Below, in pieces: positions 17,901 to 26,584 of a stretch of 39,942 bases of DNA. The stretch comes from JAFGOG01 sp034429215 (GTDB lineage: Bacteria > Chloroflexota > Anaerolineae > JAAYZQ01). The notes beneath the pieces are model-generated. The model was not told where the DNA came from. It saw only the letters and a list, made by a program, of their open reading frames with translations, and did no database searches. The position numbers and the translations under genes were made by a program. The first letter of the stretch is position 1. Every line of letters begins with the position of its first letter. The stretch spans positions 1 through 39,942 of the forward strand of contig DAOUGI010000036.1 of NCBI GenBank assembly GCA_034429215.1. Reading direction: 5' to 3'.

Positions 17901-18958
17901 GGCAGGTGGTTTATGCCCTGCGGGTCAAAGAATTCCGGTTGATGCTGCAAGCCTCCGAGGCAGCCATCGCGACGGCAAGCCGGGCGGGCCATCACGCCCG
18001 CGTAGTGGACGTGATGGCCGCCAAAGCGACAGCCTTGACCTACCTGGGGGAATGGAGCGCGGCGCGACAGGCGGTCGAGGAAACACTGGCCAAGCTGCCG
18101 GAGATTGAGGATGAGGTGGTTCGAAACTATGCCCTGGGAGACCTGGCCTTTTACTACTCCCGCACAGGCGATCTGTCTCGCGCCCTGCTGCTCATGCGCC
18201 GAGGCGCGGAGGCAGCGCAGCGCGCACAACACCGTAGCAAGCACGGCCGGTACGCTCTGAACATCGGCTTTGTCTCTGCCCAACTAGGCCGCTATGCGGA
18301 GGCTCGCGCCGCACTTGAGGAAGGATTGGCGCTGGCAGAAGCTATTGACGACCGAGCCCTGCAAACTTCCCTCAGATATAACCTGAGTTATGTGCTTTGG
18401 TGCTCTGGGAACCGAAGACTGGCCCAGGCATTGGGCGAACGAGCCCTACAGGAATTCAGGACGGCCGGAAGCAATTCGGTCGGCCTTGCCTGTTGCCTGG
18501 TCTACTTGGGGACCTTTGCTGACGAGGCAGGGAACTTGTCTGCTGCTGCTGCGTACCTGGCCGAAGCCCGTGACCGTTACCTGCGCATTGGTGTAGCCCC
18601 GCTCAGGATGGAAGGGCAGGCCGTGGAGGCCCGTTGTATTCTCGCTCTGGGTCGGCGGGAGCAAGCACGGCAATTGGCAACCGAAGTATGGGCCCATCTG
18701 CGCGAGCGCGGTAGTGAAGGGATGGACTTTCCATCCCGGGTGTACATCTGCATTGCGGATGTCTTGGCGGCGGTCGGCGCACCAGGCATTTCATCACAAG
18801 AGGTGATCGAATCGGGCTACCGCGACCTGATGCAGCGCGCGGAAAAGCTCAGCGACGAGGCGTGGCGGCAATCCTTCCTGGAGAATGTGGCCGAGAATCG
18901 CGAGATCATCGAGCGATGGAAAAAGATGCAGGTCGAGCATGCTGGATTGGGAGACTAG
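14990..18958 (+). CDS. AfsR/SARP-like regulator: BTAD + degenerate cyclase + AAA ATPase + TPR
   Basis: A 1322-aa multidomain regulator. Residues 1-257 are a winged-helix plus BTAD region (LSLFGTFEATLDG, then the RHALRE segment and TPR-like helices to FNLDPSAEA). Residues about 290-460 resemble a class III nucleotide cyclase (RRQVTALI, GDECLIYFGYPQAHE, VRIGIHTGTVVV), but the first metal-binding Asp is absent (ICSQRDPAG) and the NVAAR-type motif is disrupted, so it is probably not catalytic. A STAND-type ATPase follows: Walker A GEPGIGKSR near 507 and Walker B VLVIEDLHWSD near 638. From about 937 the protein is TPR-like helical repeats. I chose ATG 14990, where the BTAD fold begins; GTG 14960 is an alternative. 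It probably activates the divergent small protein-protease-kinase operon. Confidence 0.9.
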   Translation: MPHLSLSLFGTFEATLDGEPVTAFGSDKVRALLAFLAVESARPHRRAELAGMFWPDLPEKNAAHNLSQTLLRLRHALRESKPATDSARQPFLLITPQDFQFNSRSDHHLDVALFTELLRASRQHHHADAQICSVCVQWLHQAADLYHGDLLAGFFLRGSVGFEEWQLVQQEVLHRQAVEMLARLAAYHQGRGEHDLVQRYAGQLVALEPWHEQGQLQLMQALARGGRAAAALEKYTVYCRILAEEFNLDPSAEATALFEQIQSGQVGAEVTGGPSPGRVSAGSVSAASQGDRRQVTALICSQRDPAGHSDPEELHERLTRCGPRCQAILDRYGGHRQYRHGDECLIYFGYPQAHEEATRRAVHAGLAMTAAAQDTDSVRIGIHTGTVVVSDGHGPGSEACGPIGNVSGVARGCREMAEPGAVLITADTERLVQGWFRCQELGLRALPGLAHPSEVFQVLGESGMRNRLAWLKKSQTLTSFVGREIELDRLLALGDQARDGNGQAVLISGEPGIGKSRLLWEFRSRSVWAHQNDARIWLESCCSPLFQNTSLYPIIDLLEQILGFEAGDSLEAKRDRLDRTLAGCDLTQPTAKWLLSLLLGLPTDAPAPQTITADLRERMREVFVRLLQRLAARRPLVLVIEDLHWSDPTTVDWLGRSFDALAAGPCLVLLTCRPTFVSPWLPRPYLLSLTLGLLDPAEAESLVSNVAGDRVLPDEIRQRIVRQGDGVPLFVEELTRNVLDRQTSESSDPPEALQIPRTLRDSLMARLDYAGPAKETAHWAAVLGREFAYPVLRAVVPFDEQRLQNHLAVLVETDLVKVLDRSPQVSFAFKHTLIQEAAYDSLLRQTRKDYHRRIAETLEMHFPQVAQTQPELLAQHYFSAGGHAQAVDYWLRAGERATAQAATLEAKTFFNLAIERIEPGDNERRWRALLGREHVLSMREEREAQKEDIAALLDLAEAFGDDERRARAYDRQVVYALRVKEFRLMLQASEAAIATASRAGHHARVVDVMAAKATALTYLGEWSAARQAVEETLAKLPEIEDEVVRNYALGDLAFYYSRTGDLSRALLLMRRGAEAAQRAQHRSKHGRYALNIGFVSAQLGRYAEARAALEEGLALAEAIDDRALQTSLRYNLSYVLWCSGNRRLAQALGERALQEFRTAGSNSVGLACCLVYLGTFADEAGNLSAAAAYLAEARDRYLRIGVAPLRMEGQAVEARCILALGRREQARQLATEVWAHLRERGSEGMDFPSRVYICIADVLAAVGAPGISSQEVIESGYRDLMQRAEKLSDEAWRQSFLENVAENREIIERWKKMQVEHAGLGD

Positions 18959-19169
18959 CCGGCTCTCCCCCTTGTTGCCTCCACGAGTTTGACTCCTTCA
19001 CGTATCCGGCTCGTTGTGGCGTTCTGCGGCCAGGTGGGAATGTATGAGGGGTTGCATTTGTCAGTTCTGTCGCCAGTTCTTGCGATCAGCCCGAATCGGA
19101 CCTAATGTGCCGCGGTTATTGTGAGTGGTTAATGCAAGTATTCATACGACCAGGAGCAGGGCGAAATTG

Positions 19170-21050
19170 TTACTCATGGGTATTGAACCAGATCTCCGGT
19201 CTTTTAAAGCTGCCGACGACCAGATCCAGGTCGCCGTCGCCGTCGAGGTCGCCCAGGGAGGGCTTGCCGCTCACATCAGAGCTTTCACCAAGCCGCAGGC
19301 CGCTGTCGATCAATTGTCCACCGTCGTTGAGCCACACTTCGTTGGGCAGATCCATGTTGGACACGAATAGGTCCAGGTCGCCGTCGCCGTCGAGGTCGCC
19401 CACGGCCAGCTCAGCCCCCAGGGTTGCGTTCAGGCGCTGTCCGCTGTCGCTGAACTGCCCGCCGCCGTCATTCCACAGCAGGATGGTGGGATGGCTGCCG
19501 GTGTCGCGAAAACCGTTGGTCACCAGGGCGTCCAGGTCGCCGTCGCCGTCCAGGTCGGCCAGGGCCACGCCGCCCACCGTGGACCGGCCGTCCTCCATGC
19601 GCCAACCTTCGCGGAACCGGCCGCTGCCGTCGTTGAGCTGCACCACGTACCCCTGGCCCCAGCGCTTGCCGAAATAATCGACGTCCCCGTCTGCGTCGAG
19701 GTCGCCCCAGGCGATGGTCTCTTCATCCAACGCCAGGCCGCTGTCGGTGAAGGCAGCTTTCCCGTCGTTCAGGTAGACCCGGTCGGGCAAGCCGCCGGGA
19801 CTGTAATACAGGACGTGCACGTCGGCGTGCCCGTCTCCATTGAGATCGAGCAGGTTGACTTCGGCGGCGCTGATGCTTCTATCCCCCAGGTCCTGGCCGG
19901 TATCCTGGAAAAGGCCCGCGCCATTGTTGAGGTAGACCTTGCTCGGCGTGACGAATTGGTGGCAGGCGATAAAGGCGTCCAGATCGCCATCCCCATCGAA
20001 ATCGGCGACGCCCACGCCGTGCCCATACTGGGTCAATTGCTGGCCGGTATCGACCAGGGTCCCGCTGCCGTCGTTCAGCCAGACTTCCGAGCTGTGCTTT
20101 TGGGGGTTGGCGAATACGGCATCCAGGTCGCCATCGCCGTCCAGATCGCCGAGGCCGGCCTGGAAGGTGCCCCGGGAGTCAAACTCCTGCGGGCCCTTTT
20201 GCAGCAGCGATACGGGCGCCGCCGGGCTGGATTCCAGGATGACCTGGATGACGCCGGCGACAAAAAAGGACGATTTCTGCTCGGCGGTGACGATCAGCCC
20301 GTCGCGCACGATCTGCGCCCGGCTGCAGACAGCCCCCTGGCTTTGCAGGACGGCGCAATAGTCCTGGCCATGCTTCACGGGAGGGTTATTGGCGCAAACT
20401 GCGGCCGTTTTGTCCCGCAAGACGCCGGCATAGGCCAGGATGGTAGACGCGCACCCCGCGGCGCCCAGGACCTTGCCCTGGCTGACGGCTTCCTGGGCGA
20501 TACGGTGCGCCTCTTTATCCTGCCATTGGTCCTGGCAGCCCAGGCCGCCGATGAAAGCGACGGCGTCATACTCGGTCACCTGTACCTCGGCGAGGGGCAG
20601 GTCAACCGGGATGTTCTTTGCCGGCTGGTCGGGGTGGACGGTATTCTCGCACACTTGGACAACCTGCTCCGCGTTGGAAGCGATGGTCACGGCGTAGCCG
20701 GCATCTCGAAACTGGTCGGGAAAGCTCCGCCCCGATTCGGCATAGTACTGCGCCGGCAGCACAAACAGCACCCGGCAGGCCCTGGTCGCAGAAGGGATGC
20801 AGGGCTCTTCAGGCAGCGCCGGCCGCCAGGGCTCTGTTCTCGACTCGATCGTCGGGGTGGAGGTTGGGGGCGGGATGGGGGTGAGGGTTGGGGCAGGCGT
20901 TTCCGTCGGCGCCGGGGGCGGGCTCTCGGTTGGGCCAGGGGTTGCGGCCGGAGGACCGGACGTTGCCGTGGGCGGCGGTGGAGTGGCAGCAGCAGGTTGG
21001 CAGCTTGCAGCCAGCAGAACAAACAGGACGAGTACCAGAAATATTCTCAT
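19170..21050 (-). CDS. Lipoprotein: DJ-1/PfpI-like domain fused to FG-GAP/VCBS repeats
   Basis: A 626-aa predicted lipoprotein. The first 17 residues form a short signal ending in LLAASC (lipobox-like, Cys 17), then a Pro/Thr-rich linker of about 55 residues. Residues 90-273 look like a DJ-1/PfpI glutamine-amidotransferase-like fold: RVLFVLPAQYY, DAVAFIGG, and a nucleophile-elbow-like GAAGCAST with Cys near 198, then DGLIVTA. From about 300 to the end there are seven Ca-binding FG-GAP/VCBS repeats (GDLDGDGDLDA type), which normally form a beta-propeller on the cell surface. I chose ATG 21050, with GGAAG at normal spacing; ATG 21059 sits right on the ribosome site. The substrate of the DJ-1-like part is unknown. 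The gap 21051-21229 has a CCGGCGCGCCGG palindrome at 21208. Confidence 0.85.
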   Translation of the reverse strand: MRIFLVLVLFVLLAASCQPAAATPPPPTATSGPPAATPGPTESPPPAPTETPAPTLTPIPPPTSTPTIESRTEPWRPALPEEPCIPSATRACRVLFVLPAQYYAESGRSFPDQFRDAGYAVTIASNAEQVVQVCENTVHPDQPAKNIPVDLPLAEVQVTEYDAVAFIGGLGCQDQWQDKEAHRIAQEAVSQGKVLGAAGCASTILAYAGVLRDKTAAVCANNPPVKHGQDYCAVLQSQGAVCSRAQIVRDGLIVTAEQKSSFFVAGVIQVILESSPAAPVSLLQKGPQEFDSRGTFQAGLGDLDGDGDLDAVFANPQKHSSEVWLNDGSGTLVDTGQQLTQYGHGVGVADFDGDGDLDAFIACHQFVTPSKVYLNNGAGLFQDTGQDLGDRSISAAEVNLLDLNGDGHADVHVLYYSPGGLPDRVYLNDGKAAFTDSGLALDEETIAWGDLDADGDVDYFGKRWGQGYVVQLNDGSGRFREGWRMEDGRSTVGGVALADLDGDGDLDALVTNGFRDTGSHPTILLWNDGGGQFSDSGQRLNATLGAELAVGDLDGDGDLDLFVSNMDLPNEVWLNDGGQLIDSGLRLGESSDVSGKPSLGDLDGDGDLDLVVGSFKRPEIWFNTHE

Positions 21051-21229
21051 GAACGCCATCTTCCTTTCTCAACTTTCGATCTAGAAAACTCTTTGCAGCT
21101 GCTGGGCGTTCAGGCAGGTTCTTTCTCACCTCGTTCCTATTGCTCTTCCCAGTTCTGTGGCTTCTGACTCTAGACGACGGATAGGCGTTTTCGGCCAGGA
21201 CAGGAGGCCGGCGCGCCGGTTCCGCCTTC

Positions 21230-24208
21230 CTAGCCCTCGTCCCGAAGGACCAGCGGCAGGTAGATGCGATAGCTGCCGCTGCGCAGGCGCTGGCCAAAGA
21301 CTTCCATCTCGTCGTTGACCAGCGGCGGGGTGTTGTCGTCGCCCATCCAGACCACCAGGTATTCGTTGTCCAGACTGTTGTGAGCCAGCGCCGGAGCCGT
21401 AGCGACGTACAAGGGATCCCCGTCCGGCCCCATATCGCTCAGGCGCAAGTCGTCGCCGCCGATCTCGGCCCCGGTGGCGGCGTCGAGGCGCTGGCCATAG
21501 ACCTCGTACTCCCCAGCCGCCAGCGGCGGGGCGTCGCCGAACCAGACCACCAGGTACTCGGCATCGGAGCTGTTGTAGACCACGTCCGGGTAGCCGCCGC
21601 CGTAGGTGGGATCCCCGTCGGGTCCCATGGCGCTCAGGCGAAAGTCGTTGGCGCCGATCTCGGCCCCCGTCGCCCCGTCCAGGCGCTGGGCGTAGACCTC
21701 GAGCTCTTCGTCCACCAGCGGCGGGGTGTCGTCGTCGCTATGCCAGACCACCAGGTACTCGTTGTCCGTGTTGTTGTGGGCTACCGCCGGCCGGCCGGCG
21801 TCGAAGCTTGGATCCCCGTCCTGGCCCATGTCGCTCAGGCGCCGGTCTGTTCCGATCTGCGCCCCTGTCGCCGCCTCGATGCGCTGGGCAAAGATTTCGA
21901 GCTCTTCGTCTACCAACGCCCCTGTGTCGTCGTCGCCGTACCAGACCACCAGGTACTCCTGGTCCACGCTGTTGTAGGTCACGTCCGGCATGATGGTGTC
22001 GTAGGCCGTGTCGCCGTCTGGGCCCATGTCGCTCAGGCGAAAGTCGTTGGGCCCCAACTGGCCCCCTTCGGCGGTCAGCAGTTGTCCAAAGATCTCCTCT
22101 TCACCCTGCACCAGCGGCGGCGTGTCGTCGTCGCCGGACCAGACCACCAGGTACTGGTTATTGGCGCTGTCGTAGGCCACCGCGGGGTAGCTGGCAGCAT
22201 AGTCCGGGTCCCCATCCGGCCCCACGGAGCTGATGCGCAGGTCGTTAGGCCCGACCTCGTCCCCCGTGGCGGCGTCCAGCCGCTGGACATAGATGTCGCG
22301 CTCGCCTGGATCTAGCCCGGCCAGGTCGTCGCTGCCCATCCAGACCACCAGGTACTCGTTGTCCAGGGAGTTGTAGGCCACCGCGGGGAAGGCGGCGACA
22401 TAGTCCGTGTCCCCATCCGGCCCCATGGCGCTGATGCGCAAGTCGTTGGCGCCGACCTCGGCCCCGGTGGCGGCGTCTACCCGCTGGCCATAGATCTCCA
22501 TCTCTGGCTCTACCAGCGGCGGGGCGTTGTCGCTGCCGGTCCAGACGACCAGGTACTCGTCCTCGGCGCTGCTGTAGGCGACCGCGGGGCGGAACCACGC
22601 CAGATACAAGCCTGGGCCGGGCCCGGCGTCGCTCAGCCGCCGGTCGGCGCCCAGCTCGGCTCCCGTGGCGCCATCCACCCGCTGGCCGTGGATCTCGTAC
22701 TCTTCATCCACCAGGGGCGAGGTGTTGTCGTCGCCCTCCCAGACCGCCAGGTATTGGCTGCCCGCGCCGTTGTAGGCCACGGCCGGATAGCTCGCATCAT
22801 AGTCGGGGTCGCCGTCGGGCCCCATGTCGCTCAGGCGAAAGTCATTCGCGCCCACCTGGCCCCCCCTGGCGGCATCTACCCGCTGGCCAAAGACCTCGAA
22901 CTCGTCATCCACGAGCGGCGCGGTGTTGTCATCGCCGTGCCATACCACCAGGTACTCGCCGTCATGGCTGTCGTAGGCCACGGCAGGTTGGTCGGCGCTA
23001 TAGCTCGGGACGCCATCTGGCCCCATGTCGCTCAGGCGAAAGTCGTTCACGCCGACCTGCGCTCCGGTGGCCGCGTTCACCAACTGTCCAAAGATCTCGA
23101 ACTCGTCATTCACCAGGGGCACGGTGTTGTCGTCGCCGGTCCAGACCACCAGGTACTCGTTCCCAATGGGGTTATAGGCCACGGACGGGAAACCGCCGTC
23201 ATAGCCGGAAAAGCCGTCGGGCCCCATATCGCTCAGGCGCAAGTCGTCGTGCCCGACCTGGTTGCCCGCGGCGTCGAGCCGCTGGCCGTACACCTCGAAT
23301 TCGTCGTCCACCAGCGCGGCGCCCATGTCGTCGCCGTGCCAGACCACCAGGTACTCGTTGTCGGTGCTGTTGTAGGCCACGTCCGGCATGATGGCTCCAT
23401 AGGTCGCGCTCCCATCGGGTCCCATGGCGCTGATCCGCAGGCCGGCACCGATCTGCGCCCCGGTGGCGCTCACCCGCTGGGCAAAGATCTCGTACTCGCC
23501 GTCCACCAGCGGCGCGTCGTTGTCATCGCCGTGCCAGACCACCAGGTACTCGTTGGCGGTGCTGTTGTAGGCCACCGCGGGGGCCCAGGCATCATAAGCC
23601 GGATCGCCGTTAGGCCCCATGTTGCTCAGGCGCAGGTCGGAGCCGATCTCGTTCCCGGTGTTGGCCTCGACCCGCTGGCAAAAGATCTCGTACTCACCCT
23701 CTACCTGCAGCGCGGTGCTGTCGTCGCCGTACCAGACCACCAGGTACTCGTTGGCGGCGCTGTTGTAGGCCACCGCAGGGGTCCAGGCATCATAGGCCGG
23801 GTCGCCGTCGGGCCCCATGTCGCTCAGGCGCAGGTCGAGGCCGATCTCTTTCCCGGTTGCCGCGTCTACCCGGCGGCCAGAGATCTCGTACTCACCGTCC
23901 ACCTGCGTCGCGGCGCTGTCGTCGCCGTACCAGACCACCAGGTACTCGTCGTCGGTGCTGTTGTAGGCCACCGCCGGGGTGTGGGCGTCGTAGGTGTTGT
24001 CCTGGCCCATGTCGCTGAGGCGAAAGTCGTTGGCGCCGACCTCCATGCTGCTCATTACTACGGCGATGGCCTGCTCCGCGGTCAGTCTGGCTCCACTTGC
24101 CGGCGCCGGGACAGGCGCCCTCTGGGCAGCCGCTCCCGGAGCCAGCAGGCTCACCAGGACCAACAGAGCCAACACGTGCAAGATTGGGCGGGTCAGAGTG
24201 TGCTTCAT
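21230..24208 (-). CDS. Secreted protein of fourteen propeller-like repeats
   Basis: A 992-aa exported protein with a signal peptide (hydrophobic core VLALLVLVSLLAP, probable cleavage after AAA). It is almost wholly made of 14 repeats of about 67 residues. Each has a phrase like PAVAYNSxxNEYLVVWxGDD, then EYEIxGQRVDAATGxEIG and DLRLSDMGPDGDP. The EYLVVW strand and spacing suggest beta-propeller blades; 14 blades would give two seven-bladed rings. The final residues YRIYLPLVLRDEG carry the tail seen in other secreted proteins here. ATG 24208 has AAAGGAGG upstream. No enzyme motif is seen; binding or a structural role is likely. The high DNA identity between repeats points to recent expansion by recombination. 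Confidence 0.85.
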   Translation of the reverse strand: MKHTLTRPILHVLALLVLVSLLAPGAAAQRAPVPAPASGARLTAEQAIAVVMSSMEVGANDFRLSDMGQDNTYDAHTPAVAYNSTDDEYLVVWYGDDSAATQVDGEYEISGRRVDAATGKEIGLDLRLSDMGPDGDPAYDAWTPAVAYNSAANEYLVVWYGDDSTALQVEGEYEIFCQRVEANTGNEIGSDLRLSNMGPNGDPAYDAWAPAVAYNSTANEYLVVWHGDDNDAPLVDGEYEIFAQRVSATGAQIGAGLRISAMGPDGSATYGAIMPDVAYNSTDNEYLVVWHGDDMGAALVDDEFEVYGQRLDAAGNQVGHDDLRLSDMGPDGFSGYDGGFPSVAYNPIGNEYLVVWTGDDNTVPLVNDEFEIFGQLVNAATGAQVGVNDFRLSDMGPDGVPSYSADQPAVAYDSHDGEYLVVWHGDDNTAPLVDDEFEVFGQRVDAARGGQVGANDFRLSDMGPDGDPDYDASYPAVAYNGAGSQYLAVWEGDDNTSPLVDEEYEIHGQRVDGATGAELGADRRLSDAGPGPGLYLAWFRPAVAYSSAEDEYLVVWTGSDNAPPLVEPEMEIYGQRVDAATGAEVGANDLRISAMGPDGDTDYVAAFPAVAYNSLDNEYLVVWMGSDDLAGLDPGERDIYVQRLDAATGDEVGPNDLRISSVGPDGDPDYAASYPAVAYDSANNQYLVVWSGDDDTPPLVQGEEEIFGQLLTAEGGQLGPNDFRLSDMGPDGDTAYDTIMPDVTYNSVDQEYLVVWYGDDDTGALVDEELEIFAQRIEAATGAQIGTDRRLSDMGQDGDPSFDAGRPAVAHNNTDNEYLVVWHSDDDTPPLVDEELEVYAQRLDGATGAEIGANDFRLSAMGPDGDPTYGGGYPDVVYNSSDAEYLVVWFGDAPPLAAGEYEVYGQRLDAATGAEIGGDDLRLSDMGPDGDPLYVATAPALAHNSLDNEYLVVWMGDDNTPPLVNDEMEVFGQRLRSGSYRIYLPLVLRDEG

Positions 24209-24350
24209 GATAACCTCCTTTGGGTTGCGAATAGCGATCATTTCGGCTACCCATCCGCCCGCGAGCCAAGGATGCTGCGAGCCTTTCCGATCCAGACGGC
24301 CCAGGCCGAAATCGCGGCAGGGCAAAGTGGCAACGGCGCGCCGGCTGCTG

Positions 24351-25010
24351 CTACGGGTTGCTCTCGTTCAGGATCACCGGCAGGCTGGTCCTGGACAGCG
24401 TGTATTGGTACTGGATCCGCACGGCGCAGATTTGCACGGTATTGTCGGTGTTGCTGTCAAAACCCAGCCACACCGAAATCGATTCGTCCGTATTGTGGAC
24501 GACGTGGGAGAAGGGCATGCCGCTGCCCACACTGCTCCAGCCGGGTGTCCCAGACGATTCAACAGAGTCGATTACGGTTTGGTTGCCTATGTTGTCGAAT
24601 GACATAAGATTGGCTTTGACGTTGTGGTCGGCATTAATGTCAAAGAAGTAGAGGCGCAGATAGGTGATCTCGGCGCCTTCGGGCAACTGCACGGTGTGCG
24701 CCGTAAAATCGTACAGGCTGCCGCTGGTGCGGTACATGCAGCCCCCGGACGAGTAATTGTATTGCATACCAGAGTATAACGGCGTAAAGGTGTCGGCCGA
24801 GTAGCGCTTGTAGAAGGTAGCTTGGTTGGGGCCGGCTGCGCCGGCAAGAAGCTCGACCTCTTCCACCACCGTGATCTTGTCCGGCAGATTGGCGGCCTGG
24901 TCGTTGTCAGGATCTTGGGCGGCCACGCCGAGGGTGAGAAGCACGGCCAGGAGCGCGATCAACGCCAGGCCTGCGATCAGGTTGCGTGCAGAAAAACGGA
25001 GCTTGGACAT
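24351..25010 (-). CDS. Small secreted beta-rich protein of unknown function
   Basis: A 219-aa exported protein: a basic start, hydrophobic core (LIAGLALIALLAVLLTLG) and a probable signal cleavage after VAAQ. The mature part is rich in Tyr, Ser and Asn with strand-like patterns (EITYLRLYFFDINAD, ESISVWLGFDS, VQICAVRIQYQYTL), consistent with a jelly-roll-like fold. It has two Cys (CMYRTSG and ICAVR) that could pair. The end TSLPVILNESNP resembles a weak form of the IYLPL tail. ATG 25010 follows AAGGAG. A good promoter 183 bp upstream gives a long leader. I do not recognise a family; similar small proteins with a jelly-roll look are common in Chloroflexota. Confidence 0.75.
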   Translation of the reverse strand: MSKLRFSARNLIAGLALIALLAVLLTLGVAAQDPDNDQAANLPDKITVVEEVELLAGAAGPNQATFYKRYSADTFTPLYSGMQYNYSSGGCMYRTSGSLYDFTAHTVQLPEGAEITYLRLYFFDINADHNVKANLMSFDNIGNQTVIDSVESSGTPGWSSVGSGMPFSHVVHNTDESISVWLGFDSNTDNTVQICAVRIQYQYTLSRTSLPVILNESNP

Positions 25011-25152
25011 TGGTTCTCTCCTTTTTGGGCGCTATGGCGCCTGTCCGAGCTGCCTGCGGAGACGATGGAATGCAGCTCGACGTTCAGATCCAACGAAGCA
25101 AGTCACGTGGAAGATCGGTCGACGGCCACCTCCTTTCACCCGATCGTGGGGC

Positions 25153-25221
25153 CCGGCAGCCTGCTGCCGGACGAGGCCGAGTCAACAGGGACATCGTACC
25201 ACAGACAGCGCGAACGGTCAA
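25153..25221 (-). promoter_or_regulatory. Promoter and leader hairpin of the 219-aa secreted protein gene
   Basis: On the minus strand TTGACC (25216-25221), 17 bp, TACGAT (25193-25198) form a good promoter. The leader is about 175 nt and begins with a perfect 8-bp hairpin, CCGGCAGC/GCTGCCGG (25153-25170). The gap 25011-25305 contains no gene. Confidence 0.6.
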
Positions 25222-25305
25222 GCCTTTTCCGGTGGAACCAAGGCTGTTGCAAAGTCGCCCCTACGATGTCAAGGGAGAATGCAACGGCCCTGTCTGCGCC
25301 GGCAT

Positions 25306-26220
25306 TTAGGGCATGGCCGCCAGAGCCATCAGGGTGAACGGCAGGATGTCTTGCACGGCGTGAAAAAGCCACGGCCAGAAGAACCCTCTGGAATCCACCA
25401 TGCATTTCCCAAAGAACCAGCCCAGCAAGGCTGTGATCAGGACGCCGGGAATGCCAGACGGGATCCCGCCAATATAGTGTGCAAGCCCAAAGAGGACGGC
25501 TGCCATCCAGATGGCGTTGGATTTTCCCACTACCTCATAGACTGTGGATATGGGTGCGGCGCGAAGGATGATCTCTTCGGTCACGCCATTGGCAGCGGCG
25601 AGCAGCAGGATCAAGGGGATGAACGGCGCCAGGCGCCGCACTGTGTCGAAAGTGGGTGACAGCGGGAGGATGATCATGAACACCTGGCCGACGATGACGA
25701 CCAGGGTAAAAACCAATCCAAAGCTCCACAGCGGGCCGGGCGATTTCTGGCCGAGCCACTTGACGGGCTCAGCCATTGCGTTCAGATCGCCCCTCACCAG
25801 GAAGAACCTCTGCCGGCGTTTTCTCAGCACGAAAAGCAGGCCCACCAAGAGCAGGGCTGCTCCCGCTTCCAGCGCCTGAAATGCCAGTGCGGCGACGGTG
25901 AACGACTGCCGGCTCCACCACGCCTTGACAGCGGGTGAATTCCACAGCCAGTTGCTCCCCTGGGTGAGCAGCGCGATGGCCAGCAGGATGACGAAAAAGG
26001 GGCGCAAGGCCTTGATCGGCTCCCAAAGCCAGGTCAGCAGGATCAGCGCGCCCAACAGGCCGGCTTTGGCCCAGAGCAGCCACAGCGGCACCGCGCCGGT
26101 TAGCTCCAAGAGGACAATATCGCCCAGCGACGATACGAGCAGTGTCACTGCCCAAGCGATGGCGATGGCGAATGCACGGGAGCGATCCGCCGGTGGCGCC
26201 TGATCTCCGGATGTGGTCAT
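25306..26220 (-). CDS. CPBP-family intramembrane endopeptidase, second copy
   Basis: A 304-aa membrane protein with about eight hydrophobic segments and the CPBP motifs: NGVTEEIILRA (the Glu pair and Arg), FGLAHYIGG (first His) and WLFHAVQD (second His, with Gln-Asp where Asn is commoner). It differs from the copy at 1799 in length and sequence, so this is not a recent duplicate. The N terminus is Ser/Ala-rich and likely cytoplasmic. ATG 26220 follows AGGAGG. It lies among secreted-protein genes, which makes a role in processing or signalling at the membrane possible but unproven. The last His-Gln variation means that activity should not be assumed. Confidence 0.83.
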   Translation of the reverse strand: MTTSGDQAPPADRSRAFAIAIAWAVTLLVSSLGDIVLLELTGAVPLWLLWAKAGLLGALILLTWLWEPIKALRPFFVILLAIALLTQGSNWLWNSPAVKAWWSRQSFTVAALAFQALEAGAALLLVGLLFVLRKRRQRFFLVRGDLNAMAEPVKWLGQKSPGPLWSFGLVFTLVVIVGQVFMIILPLSPTFDTVRRLAPFIPLILLLAAANGVTEEIILRAAPISTVYEVVGKSNAIWMAAVLFGLAHYIGGIPSGIPGVLITALLGWFFGKCMVDSRGFFWPWLFHAVQDILPFTLMALAAMP

Positions 26221-26274
26221 CGAAACAACCTCCTGGGATGTTTTTTCATCTGCTCGCCTCTTTCGGACCTGTTC

Positions 26275-26303
26275 ATTATACCCGCACCTGGAGCCTGAGG
26301 CAA
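26275..26303 (-). promoter_or_regulatory. Promoter of the second CPBP gene
   Basis: On the minus strand TTGCCT (26298-26303), 17 bp, perfect TATAAT (26275-26280). The spacer end CCAGGTGCGGG resembles the spacer of the two cassette promoters at 32827 and 34830. Confidence 0.7.
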
Positions 26304-26535
26304 ATGCCCAAGCGGGGAGCCTCAGAGCCGTTGCCTGACCATGGCTTCAAAGGTCACCGGTCCATCCACTGAGCGACGAGACACACCCCGCTCTCTCAAA
26401 TACGGGGAACGCGTTTGAGACTCGAAAGGAACGGCGTCAACGAATGCGGAAACGAATAAACGAATGGTCGCGTGCGGGGCGAATTCGCTTGTTCGTGGCG
26501 AATTCACTGACCGGAATGATGCCGGGCGGCAGGGC

Positions 26536-26573
26536 GCCGGCGGCAGGCTATCGACCGATAGCCGGCCGCCGGC
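26536..26573. terminator. Strong hairpin just after the DUF11 gene
   Basis: GCCGGCGGC and GGCTATCG pair with CGATAGCC and GCCGCCGGC across a 2-nt centre, interrupted by one A-G mismatch: 17 paired bases. It lies 12 bp beyond the stop of the DUF11 gene on the minus strand. No T-tract follows, so termination is plausible rather than sure. The rest of the gap (26304-26535) holds only two GCGAATTC words at 26478 and 26499 and no gene. Confidence 0.55.
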
Positions 26574-26584
26574 GGATACGCCGG

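Noticed and set aside
19491..21167. Plus-strand frame of 558 codons
   Set aside because: Antisense to the FG-GAP lipoprotein; VAVAVQVG-like runs are the complement of DLDGDGDLDA codons.
22688..24607. Plus-strand frame of 639 codons with HQVLV-type repeats
   Set aside because: Antisense shadow of the 14-repeat protein; the apparent repeat is the complement of the EYLVVW units.
25153..25170. Terminator for the CPBP gene at 25306
   Set aside because: The 8-bp hairpin has no T-tract on the minus strand and lies within the leader of the next gene, so I treat it as a leader element.
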